A DNA stretch of 64,000 bases, from the NCBI GenBank assembly GCA_964019425.1, contig OZ025794.1:620001-684000 (forward strand), read 5' to 3'. This document shows positions 1 through 10,898 of the stretch, in pieces. Source of the DNA: Flectonema sp. DT1601. Its lineage: Eukaryota; Euglenozoa; Diplonemea; Diplonemida; Diplonemidae. The position numbers were made by a program, and so were the translations under genes. A model generated the notes under the pieces. It was not told where the DNA came from and ran no database searches. It saw only the letters and a program-made list of their open reading frames with translations. Each line of letters begins with the position of its first letter. The stretch's first letter is position 1.

Positions 1-496
1 ATTTATACTCCTCCAGACTATACGAATCTCAAACGACATCGTGAGTGGAGTGATTGAAGTTTCTCGAAAAGAGAGCGCGGTAGTGTGCGAGAGATTAACA
101 CGTACTGAGTGCTGGCGATCTGCTTAGCAGTGATGCAGCCCCTGAGGGGGGGTTCAATGCCTGATTATGGGTTTTCTTTTCTTTCTTTTCACTATTTTTT
201 TTTCGCACTTCTTTTTTTTGTTGTGCATGCGCTCCAGCGATTTGTTGCTAATTCTATTATGCAGACTGATGAATATCTCGTCGCGCGAACTTCTTTTTGC
301 CGCGGGATATTCTCGACTACCTGCAATTATGCGCCGTCATTTTTTTCTTTCGGTGCGAGGAATATTCCTTACCAACCTCTTCCCATTCTTAGTTTCCCCC
401 CATCGTTGTTCTGGTTTTGTTATGGCTGAATAAGCTTCCGTTTCCGTCTTGAACGCGGTTGGTTGCGAATTTCTGTTTTATTTATTTATTTTTTTT

Positions 497-532
497 AAAA
501 GTATTTTGCCCGAATTAGTTACAATACTCTTT
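497..532. other. hairpin upstream of a dispersed repeat
   Basis: AAAAGTATT (497-505) pairs with AATACTCTTTT (523-533); the core stem is AGTATT/AATACT with a 17-nt loop. It ends about 10 nt before the dispersed repeat at 543. The other two copies of that repeat also have a hairpin just upstream, with unrelated sequences. The stem is AT-rich and short, so it could be chance. Confidence 0.3.
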
Positions 533-542
533 TAGGTTTACG

Positions 543-636
543 TTGCTGTTACCTCGTAGCTCTACGGGGTTAACTCGATGCTCCTTAGTTTGCTGTATCA
601 GCGATGCCTGACATGCAATGCAATGGACTTCCTTAT
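543..636. repeat. dispersed repeat, copy 1
   Basis: About 94 nt that align with 13591-13683 at roughly 85 % identity by eye, and over a 38-nt core with 10861-10898. The core contains GATGCTCCTTAGTTTGCT. On the minus strand the two longer copies stay open in one frame, sharing the residues QQTKEHRVN and ELRGNSNV. This may be chance or the remnant of a coding element. Family unknown. Confidence 0.55.
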
Positions 637-1774
637 TTATCACAAGTAAATCTGTACCTTGTCTCTTAGAGATAAGTTTGCGAAGTGATGCGCTATTTTT
701 TTTTGACTCGCGAATTGTTTTTTTTTTTTGATGAGAAGTAGGCCTGGAAAACCAATTGAAAATAATTATTATTTGTGAATGCGTATTCCTCTTAGAAGCA
801 TGATAAGAAGCTTTGCAAAAATAAATGATCGGAAGCGATACGTAGTGTGTCATTTACTGTACTTCCATCGACTCATAGTCGATTTACTCATTAACCACCT
901 TAGAGATTTTAAACACACTTTTATTAAAGCTAGGTCGTTTTTTTTTTTGTCGTTGTTAATTATTCTATGCTTTGCAAAACTTATTTTTACAATTGAAAAA
1001 AGAAAATCCAGCCGATAATTCTTGTTTCTAAAAGTTCTGTTTTTTAAAAAAAAAAAATTATTTTTCCTACTTATATTATTTTGCGAAGATCGAGTGTGCT
1101 GCGTATCAAACAGTGTTATTGTATTAGGAAGGCTGATTAAATTAGGCACTCTTTTTTTTTTATATCTTAAATTCTTTAATAAAGTTTATAAAAAAGTATG
1201 TACACAAGGAACTAATAATAAAACTGTATGACTGGTACCCCCGTGAGCTTCTCCAGAGTTTGACTTCTTCGATAAATAAAATGATTATTAAGTAAGTCGA
1301 TCATTTCTCTAATTGGGCACTCTTTTTTTTTTTTTGTTCTCTGCATTTAGCAAGAAAAGTAGGAGCGATGAAATGAGTGTTGGCGGCACACGTAACTTTC
1401 TCAGTTTGAGTCAGTTCTCGATTTCGGGAGAACAATGCCAGTACTCTCATTGCGTATAACGCCAGAGATTTATTTTTTTTTAAAAAAAAAAGAAAACAAA
1501 AAAAAAAAAGTTTTGTTATTTTACTTGCGTTGTTCTGTCCTCCTATTACATATTTTTTTCTGTAAAATCTATCTAGCTCTATTGTACGGATTGGGTCTTC
1601 CTTAAATTAACATCTAGGGACCTGAAATTCTCCATAGAACAACGCATTCCGAATGACTCACTTATTATTTTCAAGGTGGGCATTTTTGCTTACCCCAAAA
1701 ATTAAATTGCGTAAGGAACACTGACCAAAAAAAAAAGAAAAAAAGAAGAAAATAAAACAAACAATTATTTTTGT

Positions 1775-1812
<38 letters not shown>

Positions 1813-2687
1813 CCTGTGGAAAAAGAAAAAAAGGAACAATGAATTCGTTACTTACCTCCCTAACATAACTTTGATAGCTATATTTATATCATTATACGTA
1901 TGCTCAACACAGTTAACCCTTCCCACACTCAATTTAACCCTATTAGCTTCCTTTATTGTTTATTTTTTACTCACTTACGGTTGCGACTGGTAGACGCTTA
2001 TTTTAACTAATGTCCTCATTGAGACGACTCTTGGACTTAGTCCTATTAAATAGAGACATCCTTTCGGTGAGGGTTTTTCACGGGTGTAGTACTGCCAACC
2101 TTATCTGGTTCTGTGAACTTGTCCTGGAGCTTTGCTTCTGTGACTTCGATAAATAAATAAAAAAAAATAGTTATAATCGGCTGGTTTCTGACCTGCTTGC
2201 CACTCAAATAGTGACATTAACCCATTACTGGTTGTATGAGCACTTATCTTTTTCGGGAGTGTCATGTATTTTCCTCTCATTTCTTCTTTAAGGCCTTCGT
2301 ATGTGTTTAGCACCTGTAATTCTTATTGATGATTCTTCTTCAAGAAAATCTAAGTAGCACATCAATAAACAAATAATAAATTTTAGAAAGAAGGTGTAGT
2401 CTAGTAATAAACATAATTTGCCATTCTCTCTGTCGGTATCTCAAAAGGAATTACAGGCTCCTCGTTTGGAGGTGCCATAGAATCGGAGGAAAGAAAGAAA
2501 ATTGAGCACATCGAAAGTATTTTACTGCACTCTTTCTACAGCTCGCAATGTGAAGTCTGGTGAGGAACTTGAATAGCTGTCAATTAGTAACAGAAAAAAT
2601 GTGAGTTTGTTTTTTTGTTTAGCAACAACAACTTAAATAGTACTTCCCCTCATACAGTTCACACCCCACAAACCAATAAGAACTAAC

Positions 2688-5600
2688 ATGCGTTTGTTAG
2701 TCACCGTTTTGGTGCTTTTCGCAGTCAGTAGTTTGGTATCGGGACAGTTCGGAGCCGGATCAGCTATATATATTCCTGATAAACCAAAGGGGAGTGGTAT
2801 CGCGTATTTATATCCTTTTACTGGATTGGCGGAATCAGGATCGAAGGAGTTCACTATTGATATGTGGTTTTGGGCTGAGAAGTGGACCTCCGAGTGGAAG
2901 GGAACGCTACTATCTATTGCAACAGTAGATGACGATAATTGGATACAGATTTCGTTCTCGGATCTGTTGTACTTCAAGTCTGATGAGGGACGCTTCAACT
3001 TTAATATTACTGAACCTGCAAGAACTTGGCAGCACTACGCCGTTAGTGTTAACGCCAACACACTTAAAATAGAACTTTTTATTAACGGTAAATCAGTTGG
3101 ATCCCCAAAGGCATCAACAAGCTTTCAAAACCTTGATACAACTCTTCCATTATCTGTTGTTTTAGGTAACGACCAGGACTCCATATTAGGAGGGTTTTCA
3201 CCATCGTCGCACGCACCTGGCTACTATGACAACCTCCGTTTCTGGAATAAGGCTTTTACAGGAGAGGAGGTTCTTCATCAAATGTCAAGGGATGTCAATG
3301 CTGCGACACCAAACCTGATTGCCGCCTGGGATTTTGAGGCTGGCGTCGGTCGTGAAATTCGCGAAATTAAAACGGGGAGACCAGAGTGGTCGCTTTCATT
3401 TGGATCCAGTTATGCGACAGCCGCTGATTTGCAGAACAAACAATTCTCAAAATTCGAAAACGATATCCAAGTGACTTGGGGACCTTCTCACGCTCGATGC
3501 AGAGGTTCTGGAATGACGTCCGGATTTTCGAGGGGCGTTCGAAAAGTATTTCACCTTCGAGACATAACGGAATTCTCAGAGATCACAATGACTTCCTTAT
3601 CTCCTCTTTGTAAGTTAGAAGATGCGAGTAGTAGACAGTCTTTGATTACTAATTCTATTATTTCATCATCATTCGCTTTTATTGCTCCAGCAGACGGTAC
3701 TGAAAACGAGTACTCGTTGTCGTACACGGCTGGTGGAGAAGCTGCTACGATTGTTTTCAAGCTTGCACAGCCGATCACTCCTACTAACTTCAGTGTTACT
3801 TTTGTTGAAGATGCTGCGTTTACTAAAAATGTTATTAAGTTTGGAGGTGTGTACCAAAATCCTCAGACATGGAGAGTTCGGATATACATTTCAAGACTTC
3901 CACTTAAAGGACGTATTCAGGATCAGATTGGTCCTTCGGATGAGAATGGCGTTTTCGAAGATCCGAAGAACATCACAGAACCAATGTTCGTAACCGGAGG
4001 ATATAATCAAATGCTGTACCACTCAGAAACAGATGAGTTCGGAATTCAATACACAACTCTCGAATACAAAGTAGTTGACGAGTCCCGTTGGGATGATCTT
4101 GAAGCAATCCAACAACTACCATCAGGTATAGTTACTATTTCAATTACTCCAGGTAACGATGCTCCAAAGTTACTCAGTAGCACAGTAACAGGAACTGATC
4201 CTTTGAACCCAAAGAATGTGTCACAAGATGAGGTAACTATTCTGCAGTACGATGTTTTTGACAGCGATGGTGACGACGTTTTGATGGAAATTATCAGCCT
4301 GCCATCCCACGGAGACCTCTGGCTCTCTGACAAGTTTGGAAACAAGCTTCACAAACTGACCACCACAGCTGTCGGAACACAAGAAGTTGAACAAAACGCA
4401 GCAAAGCTTCTTAACTTCAGCTCTGAATATGCAGACAAATCAGGTTCTTGGGCAGCAACTCAAGTTTTAGGAGAACCGCTTGAGCTAAAAAGATATGGTG
4501 ACAGTACCTTCGCATGGTCTCCAGAGTCAGTTGATGGGTTTGGATGTAAAGATATCGGAAGTGGTGATGTCTTCTACACGGAGTTCTTACACATCAAGTT
4601 CAATGAATCTGTTTACGTTAAAGAGTTATTCTCTTATGAAAATGTTGGTGGTGGAACCCTTGTTGGTGTTAGAGCTAAGGACCCAACAACAAACACTTGG
4701 AAGAGACTGTACTTGGGAGCCTCTGATGTACCAATCAGAGAAGGCGAGTATATCGTCTTCAAGCCATCAGGTATGTGTGGAACATGGTTCCTAACTGATG
4801 AATTATATCTTGAGATTGACACCTGCCACAGATCCGGTTGGAATGAAATTGATGCCTACTTAATGGTTGGTACAACAGATACCAACTTGGGAGCAGTACC
4901 TCCAAACAGCAGCATTTTGTACGTTCCTCACAATGGGTTTGTTGGAGAAGATTCTTTTGAGTTTGTTCTCACTGACTGTCCTGGTGATCGCTTTCGGAAG
5001 TCTTCCTCTATGAAGTCTTTCCTCAAAGTATCAGAAGCACCATCTTCACGTGTTCAGACCTTGCAGTCATCTGAAGGCAGTAACGAAGTTCTCACTCTGC
5101 AGGGAGGTCCAACTTGGGAGATTACAGGTTCCCCAAAATGGGGAACTATTCAAATCAACGGATTAGACTCTCGGCAGTACGATCAAATCTCAGCAGGTTC
5201 AATTGTACGCTACAGACCTGATGATGTGGAATGTAAGAAGTCTGCGAGTGCGTACAAGGATTCATTTGTTATCACAACTTCGACTACACGTGACAGCAGT
5301 TCATCACAAAGCGAGTTCATTATCTACGAAATTGTCGGATGTTCACTTTCAAGTGCATTCCCGTATTGGATATTTATAGTAGTAGGTGCTGTTATTGTTG
5401 TGGCTTGTGTTGTAATCTTCTGGTTTAGTACTCGTCAGCATAGACGAATGGCCGCCCTCTACAACAACAACAGAGTTGCTGAGGAATGTGCTGAGGCAAT
5501 TGCGTTCATGCACTTGGAGGAGGTTTCGTATTTAGTAACGTTGCCAAACCCGAACAAAATTCAAAAAGCTTTCTTGAAGATTATTCAAACACTTGAGGAG

Positions 5601-6590
5601 TATCGAAACTTCTTGCCGTCTTCAATGTTTGCTGGCGATACTGAAAGTGTTTCTGAGAGCTGTACTGAAATGACTAGCGAGATTGGACATGGTGATTCCT
5701 CTTTTTACTCTAACACGGGACTGCCTCCTCGCAGAGTTCGCGGTTCCGGCACTGCATCTAGCGCCAGCAGCAAAGGCACCAGCACTGCCATGAGATCTCG
5801 TCTTGCTCACTTGCAGGTTTCAGTCCTTAGGAAGAAACAAATATCAATGCTCTGTTCTAATATAAATGGTTTCAAGAGAATCCGAGAAGATGAAATAGTT
5901 CAGGCACATCACGACTACCTTACTGTAATGGTGAAGGCTGCTAGAGATACGAGGGGAGTACCCGAACCATTTGTGGGAGATCGCGTGATGATCAGTTGGA
6001 ACGCGGCGCTTGCGATTCCCAACTACAGAGAATTGAGTTGTACATGCGCGATTGCAATAAGCGATGGGATAAAGAATATGCAAAGTGAAACTAATTTGAA
6101 GGTATCTCTGGGAGTAGCAAGCAGTGGAGCTCTAGTTGGGAATTTAGGTATTGCTGGGATGAAGAAGTTCGCAATCATCGGTGGAGCGTATCCCGCAGCT
6201 GTTGTGTTGATGCGTCTGAACTCAAAGTTCTCAACTGAAATTCTTGCGGAAGGAAGTTACCGAGTTGAGGCTTTGAAGTTTCAAATGTTCCCCGTCAGCA
6301 GAGTAGTGTATGAGAAGTTTTCTGAGCGTCCGTTTGTCGTGTTCAACGTCCTGTCAACTCGAATTGAGAAGAATGAAGAATGGATGTATAGCATGCAGGA
6401 CGGTATTCATCCTGTCTTAGATCAACTTGATGCTATTCTCATGGGTAAGGAACCAGTAACCAACTTTCACGTCAATACAAGTCCTCACAATGGAGAGGAG
6501 GTTCCCATTCAAACGGAAGCATTCATGTCAAAACTAGCAGCGAATCCTGATTACATTGACGAAGTAAGTCCTTATGTTCAATACATTTAA
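2688..6590 (+). CDS. receptor-like membrane protein: LamG-like and cadherin-like ectodomain, one TM, degenerate class III cyclase domain
   Basis: A 1300-residue type I membrane protein. Residues 1-19 are a signal peptide (RLLVTVLVLFAVSSLVSG). Residues about 25-225 look like a LamG/concanavalin fold (FTIDMWFWAE, WQHYAVSV, ELFINGKSVG). A cadherin-like stretch with PGNDAPKL follows near 490. A block near 578-690 beginning SSEYADKSGSWAATQVLGEP resembles a repeat seen in other large adhesion proteins. A TM helix spans about 891-912 (YWIFIVVGAVIVVACVVIFWF). The cytoplasmic part carries a class III nucleotide cyclase homology domain at about 1045-1240. It keeps FVGDRVMISWNA, the second metal-binding Asp region. 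The first metal site reads SNINGF where families have a D, and the usual GD.VN motif reads IGGAYP, so catalysis is doubtful. The start is the first ATG after a CATACAG acceptor at 2657. Downstream is gene-free. Confidence 0.9.
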   Translation: MRLLVTVLVLFAVSSLVSGQFGAGSAIYIPDKPKGSGIAYLYPFTGLAESGSKEFTIDMWFWAEKWTSEWKGTLLSIATVDDDNWIQISFSDLLYFKSDEGRFNFNITEPARTWQHYAVSVNANTLKIELFINGKSVGSPKASTSFQNLDTTLPLSVVLGNDQDSILGGFSPSSHAPGYYDNLRFWNKAFTGEEVLHQMSRDVNAATPNLIAAWDFEAGVGREIREIKTGRPEWSLSFGSSYATAADLQNKQFSKFENDIQVTWGPSHARCRGSGMTSGFSRGVRKVFHLRDITEFSEITMTSLSPLCKLEDASSRQSLITNSIISSSFAFIAPADGTENEYSLSYTAGGEAATIVFKLAQPITPTNFSVTFVEDAAFTKNVIKFGGVYQNPQTWRVRIYISRLPLKGRIQDQIGPSDENGVFEDPKNITEPMFVTGGYNQMLYHSETDEFGIQYTTLEYKVVDESRWDDLEAIQQLPSGIVTISITPGNDAPKLLSSTVTGTDPLNPKNVSQDEVTILQYDVFDSDGDDVLMEIISLPSHGDLWLSDKFGNKLHKLTTTAVGTQEVEQNAAKLLNFSSEYADKSGSWAATQVLGEPLELKRYGDSTFAWSPESVDGFGCKDIGSGDVFYTEFLHIKFNESVYVKELFSYENVGGGTLVGVRAKDPTTNTWKRLYLGASDVPIREGEYIVFKPSGMCGTWFLTDELYLEIDTCHRSGWNEIDAYLMVGTTDTNLGAVPPNSSILYVPHNGFVGEDSFEFVLTDCPGDRFRKSSSMKSFLKVSEAPSSRVQTLQSSEGSNEVLTLQGGPTWEITGSPKWGTIQINGLDSRQYDQISAGSIVRYRPDDVECKKSASAYKDSFVITTSTTRDSSSSQSEFIIYEIVGCSLSSAFPYWIFIVVGAVIVVACVVIFWFSTRQHRRMAALYNNNRVAEECAEAIAFMHLEEVSYLVTLPNPNKIQKAFLKIIQTLEEYRNFLPSSMFAGDTESVSESCTEMTSEIGHGDSSFYSNTGLPPRRVRGSGTASSASSKGTSTAMRSRLAHLQVSVLRKKQISMLCSNINGFKRIREDEIVQAHHDYLTVMVKAARDTRGVPEPFVGDRVMISWNAALAIPNYRELSCTCAIAISDGIKNMQSETNLKVSLGVASSGALVGNLGIAGMKKFAIIGGAYPAAVVLMRLNSKFSTEILAEGSYRVEALKFQMFPVSRVVYEKFSERPFVVFNVLSTRIEKNEEWMYSMQDGIHPVLDQLDAILMGKEPVTNFHVNTSPHNGEEVPIQTEAFMSKLAANPDYIDEVSPYVQYI

Positions 6591-6792
6591 TACTTCCTTG
6601 ACACAGAATAGACGTAACAGATTATAAGGAGGACTTGTTTAGTAGAGGTAGTTAAGAAGATTAATAAAAACTATTTAGCCACTTCGAATCAGCACTCATT
6701 GATATCAATCTATATTGATTACGGTTGCTTTGCTTAATTAGAATATCCGAATATGGATTTGTTCCCAACTTACGGACGGTGAAGAATGAGAA

Positions 6793-6878
6793 TTCCAGCT
6801 AACAAATGTCACTGGAAGACTCATCGCAGCGTACTCGTCTGCTGCGAGGTCGTTTCAAAGGGTGATTGATCCCCTTTG
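6793..6878 (+). ncRNA. candidate structured RNA, three consecutive hairpins
   Basis: Three perfect stems follow one another in 86 nt: TTCCAG/CTGGAA (6793-6798 with 6812-6817), CGCAGC/GCTGCG (6825-6830 with 6841-6846) and CAAAGGG/CCCTTTG (6856-6862 with 6872-6878, loop TGATTGATC). The segment is GC-richer than its surroundings. The string GTGATTGATCCCC in the third hairpin recurs at 7543-7555 inside another potential stem. It lies about 200 nt after the receptor stop codon, so a 3' UTR structure is an alternative. I do not recognise a known RNA family, and the strand is assumed. Confidence 0.3.
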
Positions 6879-7521
6879 TCTGCATGATAGGATGATTTTA
6901 GAAACTATACGTAAAATAGAATAAAAAAAAAAAACATAATTTATATAACAAACATTTCATCTATGAAATCAACACAAACAATTGAGAGTTCCATTAATCT
7001 CGCAGCCTGTGTGTTGTGAGACTTATGTGATACTTATTTTTCTCTCGTTACCAGCCCTTTTACAAATCTCACCCTGTGCTTTTAGATGGTCAAGTCAGAC
7101 TTCTGATTGTGCGGAAAATTATTTCTAAAAAAAAGAAAAAAAAAAGAGAATGTGAATAACGATCTAACCAGCTGAAAGGAAAGGTCTGATCGAATACTGT
7201 GATGTTCATATTGGCTACCACAAATTACAATAAACTTCTTGTTTTTTACGAAAAAATCTTTTTAACCCATCCTCCCATTTATAACAAATACTCCTATTCC
7301 TTTTTCAATCTGCAAAAAAAAACCATTAATTTTTTTTTTTTTTTGTGGCGTATCCTTGTAATTTCTTTTTTTTTTATTGTGTCATGTTTCGGTATACACA
7401 AGATACTCTTCCTCTCTACGGTGAATATTAGTGTTACCAATCTGCCTTAACTCGTGGCTCTAATTAAGTCTTAGCATATTGAAGGAAGGTACGTCCCCAT
7501 CCCCGTCCGCCCTGAGGGTGA

Positions 7522-7561
7522 CTTACGACTGTGCGGTATCGAGTGATTGATCCCCCGTAAG
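7522..7561. other. stem enclosing the shared GTGATTGATCCCC motif
   Basis: CTTACG at 7522-7527 can pair with CGTAAG at 7556-7561. The 28-nt loop contains GTGATTGATCCCC (7543-7555), a 13-nt match to the third hairpin at 6862-6874. The shared motif inside two different hairpins suggests related elements. A short match alone is weak evidence. Confidence 0.25.
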
Positions 7562-8560
7562 CATATCTCGGTGGGCACGTTCTTCAACTTTGTTTAAAAA
7601 AAACAAAACAAAACAAAAATAGTATTCTTTCCTATTATTATAGCTCTCTTTCTAAACAATGAGGGTTCAGCTGCTTCTAAATTCATAATTCGGTTCTAAG
7701 CCACACAGTTTCAGAGGCTCCCTATCCATGTGATTGGATAACCTTCCGAGTTGTTTGTACTCGTTGGTATTATTATCTTTTTTTATATTTGGTCGGAAAC
7801 TCGAGTACGTCACAACAATCAATTCTGAGAACCTCTCTGAGAAAAGCGTCAAGATTTGTGGTCTAGCACGCACCTGCGCAAGTTGGCGTGGTGTTCCTTT
7901 TCGGCAGTGCCTGTTTGCGGCTTTCTTTTTTATTATAAAAATGTTAAAAAACTACTTAAAAAGTATCTTCAGTGTGTACGTCGTGTTATTACTAGCTGTT
8001 CTCTTCAATCTGACAACTTAGTTGTCAATTCTGAAAAGAAAGTTACCATCTTTAGTCTCTCTCAAGCAAAAAGCATTTTGTCTTTCGTCAAAACGACCCT
8101 CTGCAAATATGTATGGTTCAGTCGTCTTTCAATTTTTTGTCGTGCGGCGGTTTTTGTGGTTTTCCGTGTTGTTTTATAGCTCTGTTTTTAGGATGGTTGT
8201 TCATTCTGTGTAGGTTATTTTTATCGTTTTTTTATTCCTTGTATTCCTTATAGAAATAGGAATTAACCAGACTAAACTCAGCTGATCCCGATCACCCACC
8301 CAACTTTTGGTTTTCTTCGTTTGTTACTTTTGGTTGTGTTGATAAAGAGGATCTTTTGTGGTACATTTCTAAAGCTTTTCGGTAAGCCCACAGTACACTT
8401 ATAATGCTTTGGACAACTGGGGGTGAACGATCCTCGGTACTGTTCCGGGGGTTTCTATTTTCTTTCGTGGAGTGTGGGCATATGGCACATGTGGTCGTAT
8501 TATAAAGAAAGATGTATATGAAAGAAAGAAGATTTTTTATTTTTTTCACCTTCCCCCCAC

Positions 8561-8632
8561 TCCCAGATCATTTCTCTTTTATTTTCTTTTCTTGTTTACA
8601 ACCTGTTAGCCTCTGGGCAAGGTGGAGGCTGG
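8561..8632. repeat. dispersed repeat related to the 23.3 kb and 27.7 kb intergenic sequence
   Basis: The segment with GATCATTTCT, then AACCTGTTAG, a short variable step, then AGGTGGA recurs at about 23296-23350 and in its tandem duplicate at about 27706-27760. The homology stops at about 8632, just where the strong hairpin of the next entry begins. Function unknown. Confidence 0.45.
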
Positions 8633-8726
8633 AAGTCGATCACTTCCAGCCAAAACTATGAAACTACAATCTTCGCGATTGGGTCCTTACTGATGCGGGC
8701 TACCCAGACCCCTCGTAGTCATCAGT
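8627..8726 (+). ncRNA. candidate structured RNA with three strong stems
   Basis: A perfect 10-bp stem GGCTGGAAGT/ACTTCCAGCC (8627-8636 with 8642-8651, loop CGATC) is followed by CAATC/GATTG (8667-8671 with 8677-8681, loop TTCGC). A third hairpin follows, with outer stem ACTGATG/CATCAGT (8689-8695 with 8720-8726) and inner stem CTAC/GTAG (8700-8703 with 8715-8718). This density of perfect stems, in sequence far less AT-rich than its flanks, suggests a structured RNA. I could not match it to tRNA, snRNA or SRP RNA. The strand is assumed. Confidence 0.35.
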
Positions 8727-10753
8727 TTGTATTTTGCTAACTAAACTAAACTAACTAAACTAAAGAGTAGCCAATACTTCAGTATTTTATTTTTTGAACT
8801 TTTTTTATTTTATTTATTTATCAACAGGAGACGTTACGAGCAAATTAATGATTTTTCTTCATTTTTGAGAAACATTAGTTTGTTCTGTTATTCTCTTCTT
8901 GTTTAAGGTGTTTGGTTGGGACTTTAGAGAACACAACTATCTAATTGTCGCGATAAGTATGTGTGTTGTGTGTTGTTTTAACGTTAAGGTGTCTTACGAC
9001 ATATTCTCATTAAACGAGAATAATGAACCAATATAAATATAAAAAGTTCAGACAACCCTAGTTCACTTTATTTCTTTATGCGCGAACCGTGAACCCAAAA
9101 CTAAGGTTATGTGTGGTGCACCGTCTTGTTATTTATTTCTTTTCCCCCTTTTTTCCCTATTTGGAATTATTTAATAATTACAGGGGAAGGGGACGTTTTT
9201 TTTTGTAGTTTTTTTTTTTTAACTTACCGTATTGTCTCAGTGCTTAGAAACTATATTTTTACTGAACAAGGTCAACTGAGACTCAGTAACCTTGATCTTC
9301 GTCTGTGCATTGTATTCTCTTACCACGGAAGTGGCTGTAGATTGGGTTCTGTAGATGCAATCATCAACTCTATTCTGAACAAAAAATAACAAAAGCCGTT
9401 CTTTTTTTAAACAAGGTCAGTTTTGCCAAGCTACTTCGTAATAGCCTGTAACTAGATGAGTAGACTACAAGTGACCGAATTCAGTGATTTTTTTTTTTTT
9501 TTTTTTTCCCCTTTAATTTTATTTTTGAAAAAAAAAAAAACTCTCAAAATCTATTATTTTCTGAAAATATTGTGTTAGCCCTACTGCTCTTGAAAAATAG
9601 AATTTTTTCCAAAATACCGTGTTATTGTTTTGGGATAATTTGTTTTTATTTAATTCAAGTTGCAATTGGTGAATGTTTTAACCAATAACTGAATGAGGGA
9701 TTTCTTATTTATTTTTTTTTATTTTTTTTTTTTTTGTACCGCGGCAGTTGGTAAAAAACCTCTGAGTTCAACAAATGCTTTTGGTATTAAGGAAAGCTGA
9801 CACCTTAATTTCGGTGTTCGGCTGACTTGAGTTGGCGGTGACTAAAATGGAACGAATCTATCGAATATCACAGAACTTATTTCCATAGTTCAGGTTCTTT
9901 TTTATTATTATTCCCTCTCTTTGACGAAAATTGGCGTTATCAGTCGTCTCTAACACTCTGCTCATTCAGGCAGTGGGTTTAGGTAGTCATTTGTTTCAGG
10001 TTATTCTACGTGTCTTATCGTCTGTGGGTGTCTCACGGTTGTTGGTAGCGACATAACTGTTACCCTGTTGAAGTTTACCTGACTTTTGGTTCCTAGTCTT
10101 CGTAAAATAAATAATTAAATAAATATTATATCTCAGTGTTGTAGCTCATAATTCTTTTGGCGTTTATTTTTTATTGTACTTATTTATTTTCACGCTTCTG
10201 ATTCTTTTTTTTATGTTATGCGCCATTAAGCGATTGCTGCTGTAACAATTACTCAGTAACTTCCCATCCATCACAAAAAAAACCTTTTATTTTTATTTGT
10301 TTATTCAGTCTCCCTGCACTATTTTTTACCAATTCGTTTTTGTCACGCAAATCGTCTATCTTCCTTAACCTTTTTTTTTTTCCTTTCCCTCTCTATCATT
10401 GTTGGGCGGGTAGGCCGCACCCAAAATGAGATCGAAATCTGACTGTACGACTATCTTATTATGAGGTTATTTAATTTGGTAGTTTTTGTTTTAATGGCAA
10501 AAACAGTGAGAGTTTTGGTTCTGGTTCTTCTGTGGTTTTTCCGGGAACTGTTTTTTTTTTTATAATTTTTTTTATAATTATATTTTTATATTCTTATATT
10601 TGATATCATATTTTGCTGTCAGTGTTAGGATTCATACCTTTCTCTTCCTGTGAGGTTAAGTCAACACAGAGATAAAATGTCATATCTGGTAGTTGTCCTT
10701 TTAATAACATAAAATTTTTATCAGGGTCCTCTCGGACAATAATTTTTCATTGC

Positions 10754-10838
10754 GAGAACCGCACACGTTTTTCGTGCGGAGTTCTCCCATCTTTTTATAA
10801 TTTTTGTTTCTTTGTCGAAAGAAGATAAACAAAAAATT
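10754..10838. other. two adjacent hairpins upstream of a dispersed repeat
   Basis: GAGAAC plus CGCAC (10754-10764) pair with GTGCG and GTTCTC (10774-10786) around a 9-nt loop with a 2-nt bulge, giving 11 bp. The next inverted repeat, AATTTTTGTTT (10799-10809) with AAACAAAAAATT (10827-10838), encloses an inner CTTT/AAAG. The dispersed repeat copy at 10861 follows 22 nt later. Confidence 0.35.
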
Positions 10839-10860
10839 ATTAGTTTTTTCCACACCCAAA

Positions 10861-10898
10861 TGGAGTTAACCCGATGCTCCTTAGTTTGCTATATCTCC
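10861..10898. repeat. dispersed repeat, short copy
   Basis: A 38-nt match to the core of the repeat at 543 and 13591 (GATGCTCCTTAGTTTGCT shared with the 543 copy). Homology is not visible outside the core. Confidence 0.5.

Larger units (their letters stand above)
1..2687. other. gene-free AT-rich region
   Basis: No ORF here looks like a gene. Open frames are short, T-rich and low in complexity. The stretch holds many homopolymers, including a T run of about 29 near 1779-1807. It also holds a dispersed repeat at 543-636 and a diverged repeat pair at about 1229-1278 and 2104-2160, both ending in the string GACTTCGATAAATAAA or close to it. A further AT-rich repeat lies near 1848-1960 and has relatives near 11205 and 12140. 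The last 50 bases, from about 2640, are the putative acceptor and 5' leader of the receptor gene. Confidence 0.6.

Noticed and set aside
140-175. B-box-like GGTTCAATGCC suggesting a tRNA gene
   Set aside because: The bases flanking the loop do not form a T-stem and no acceptor stem or A box fits.
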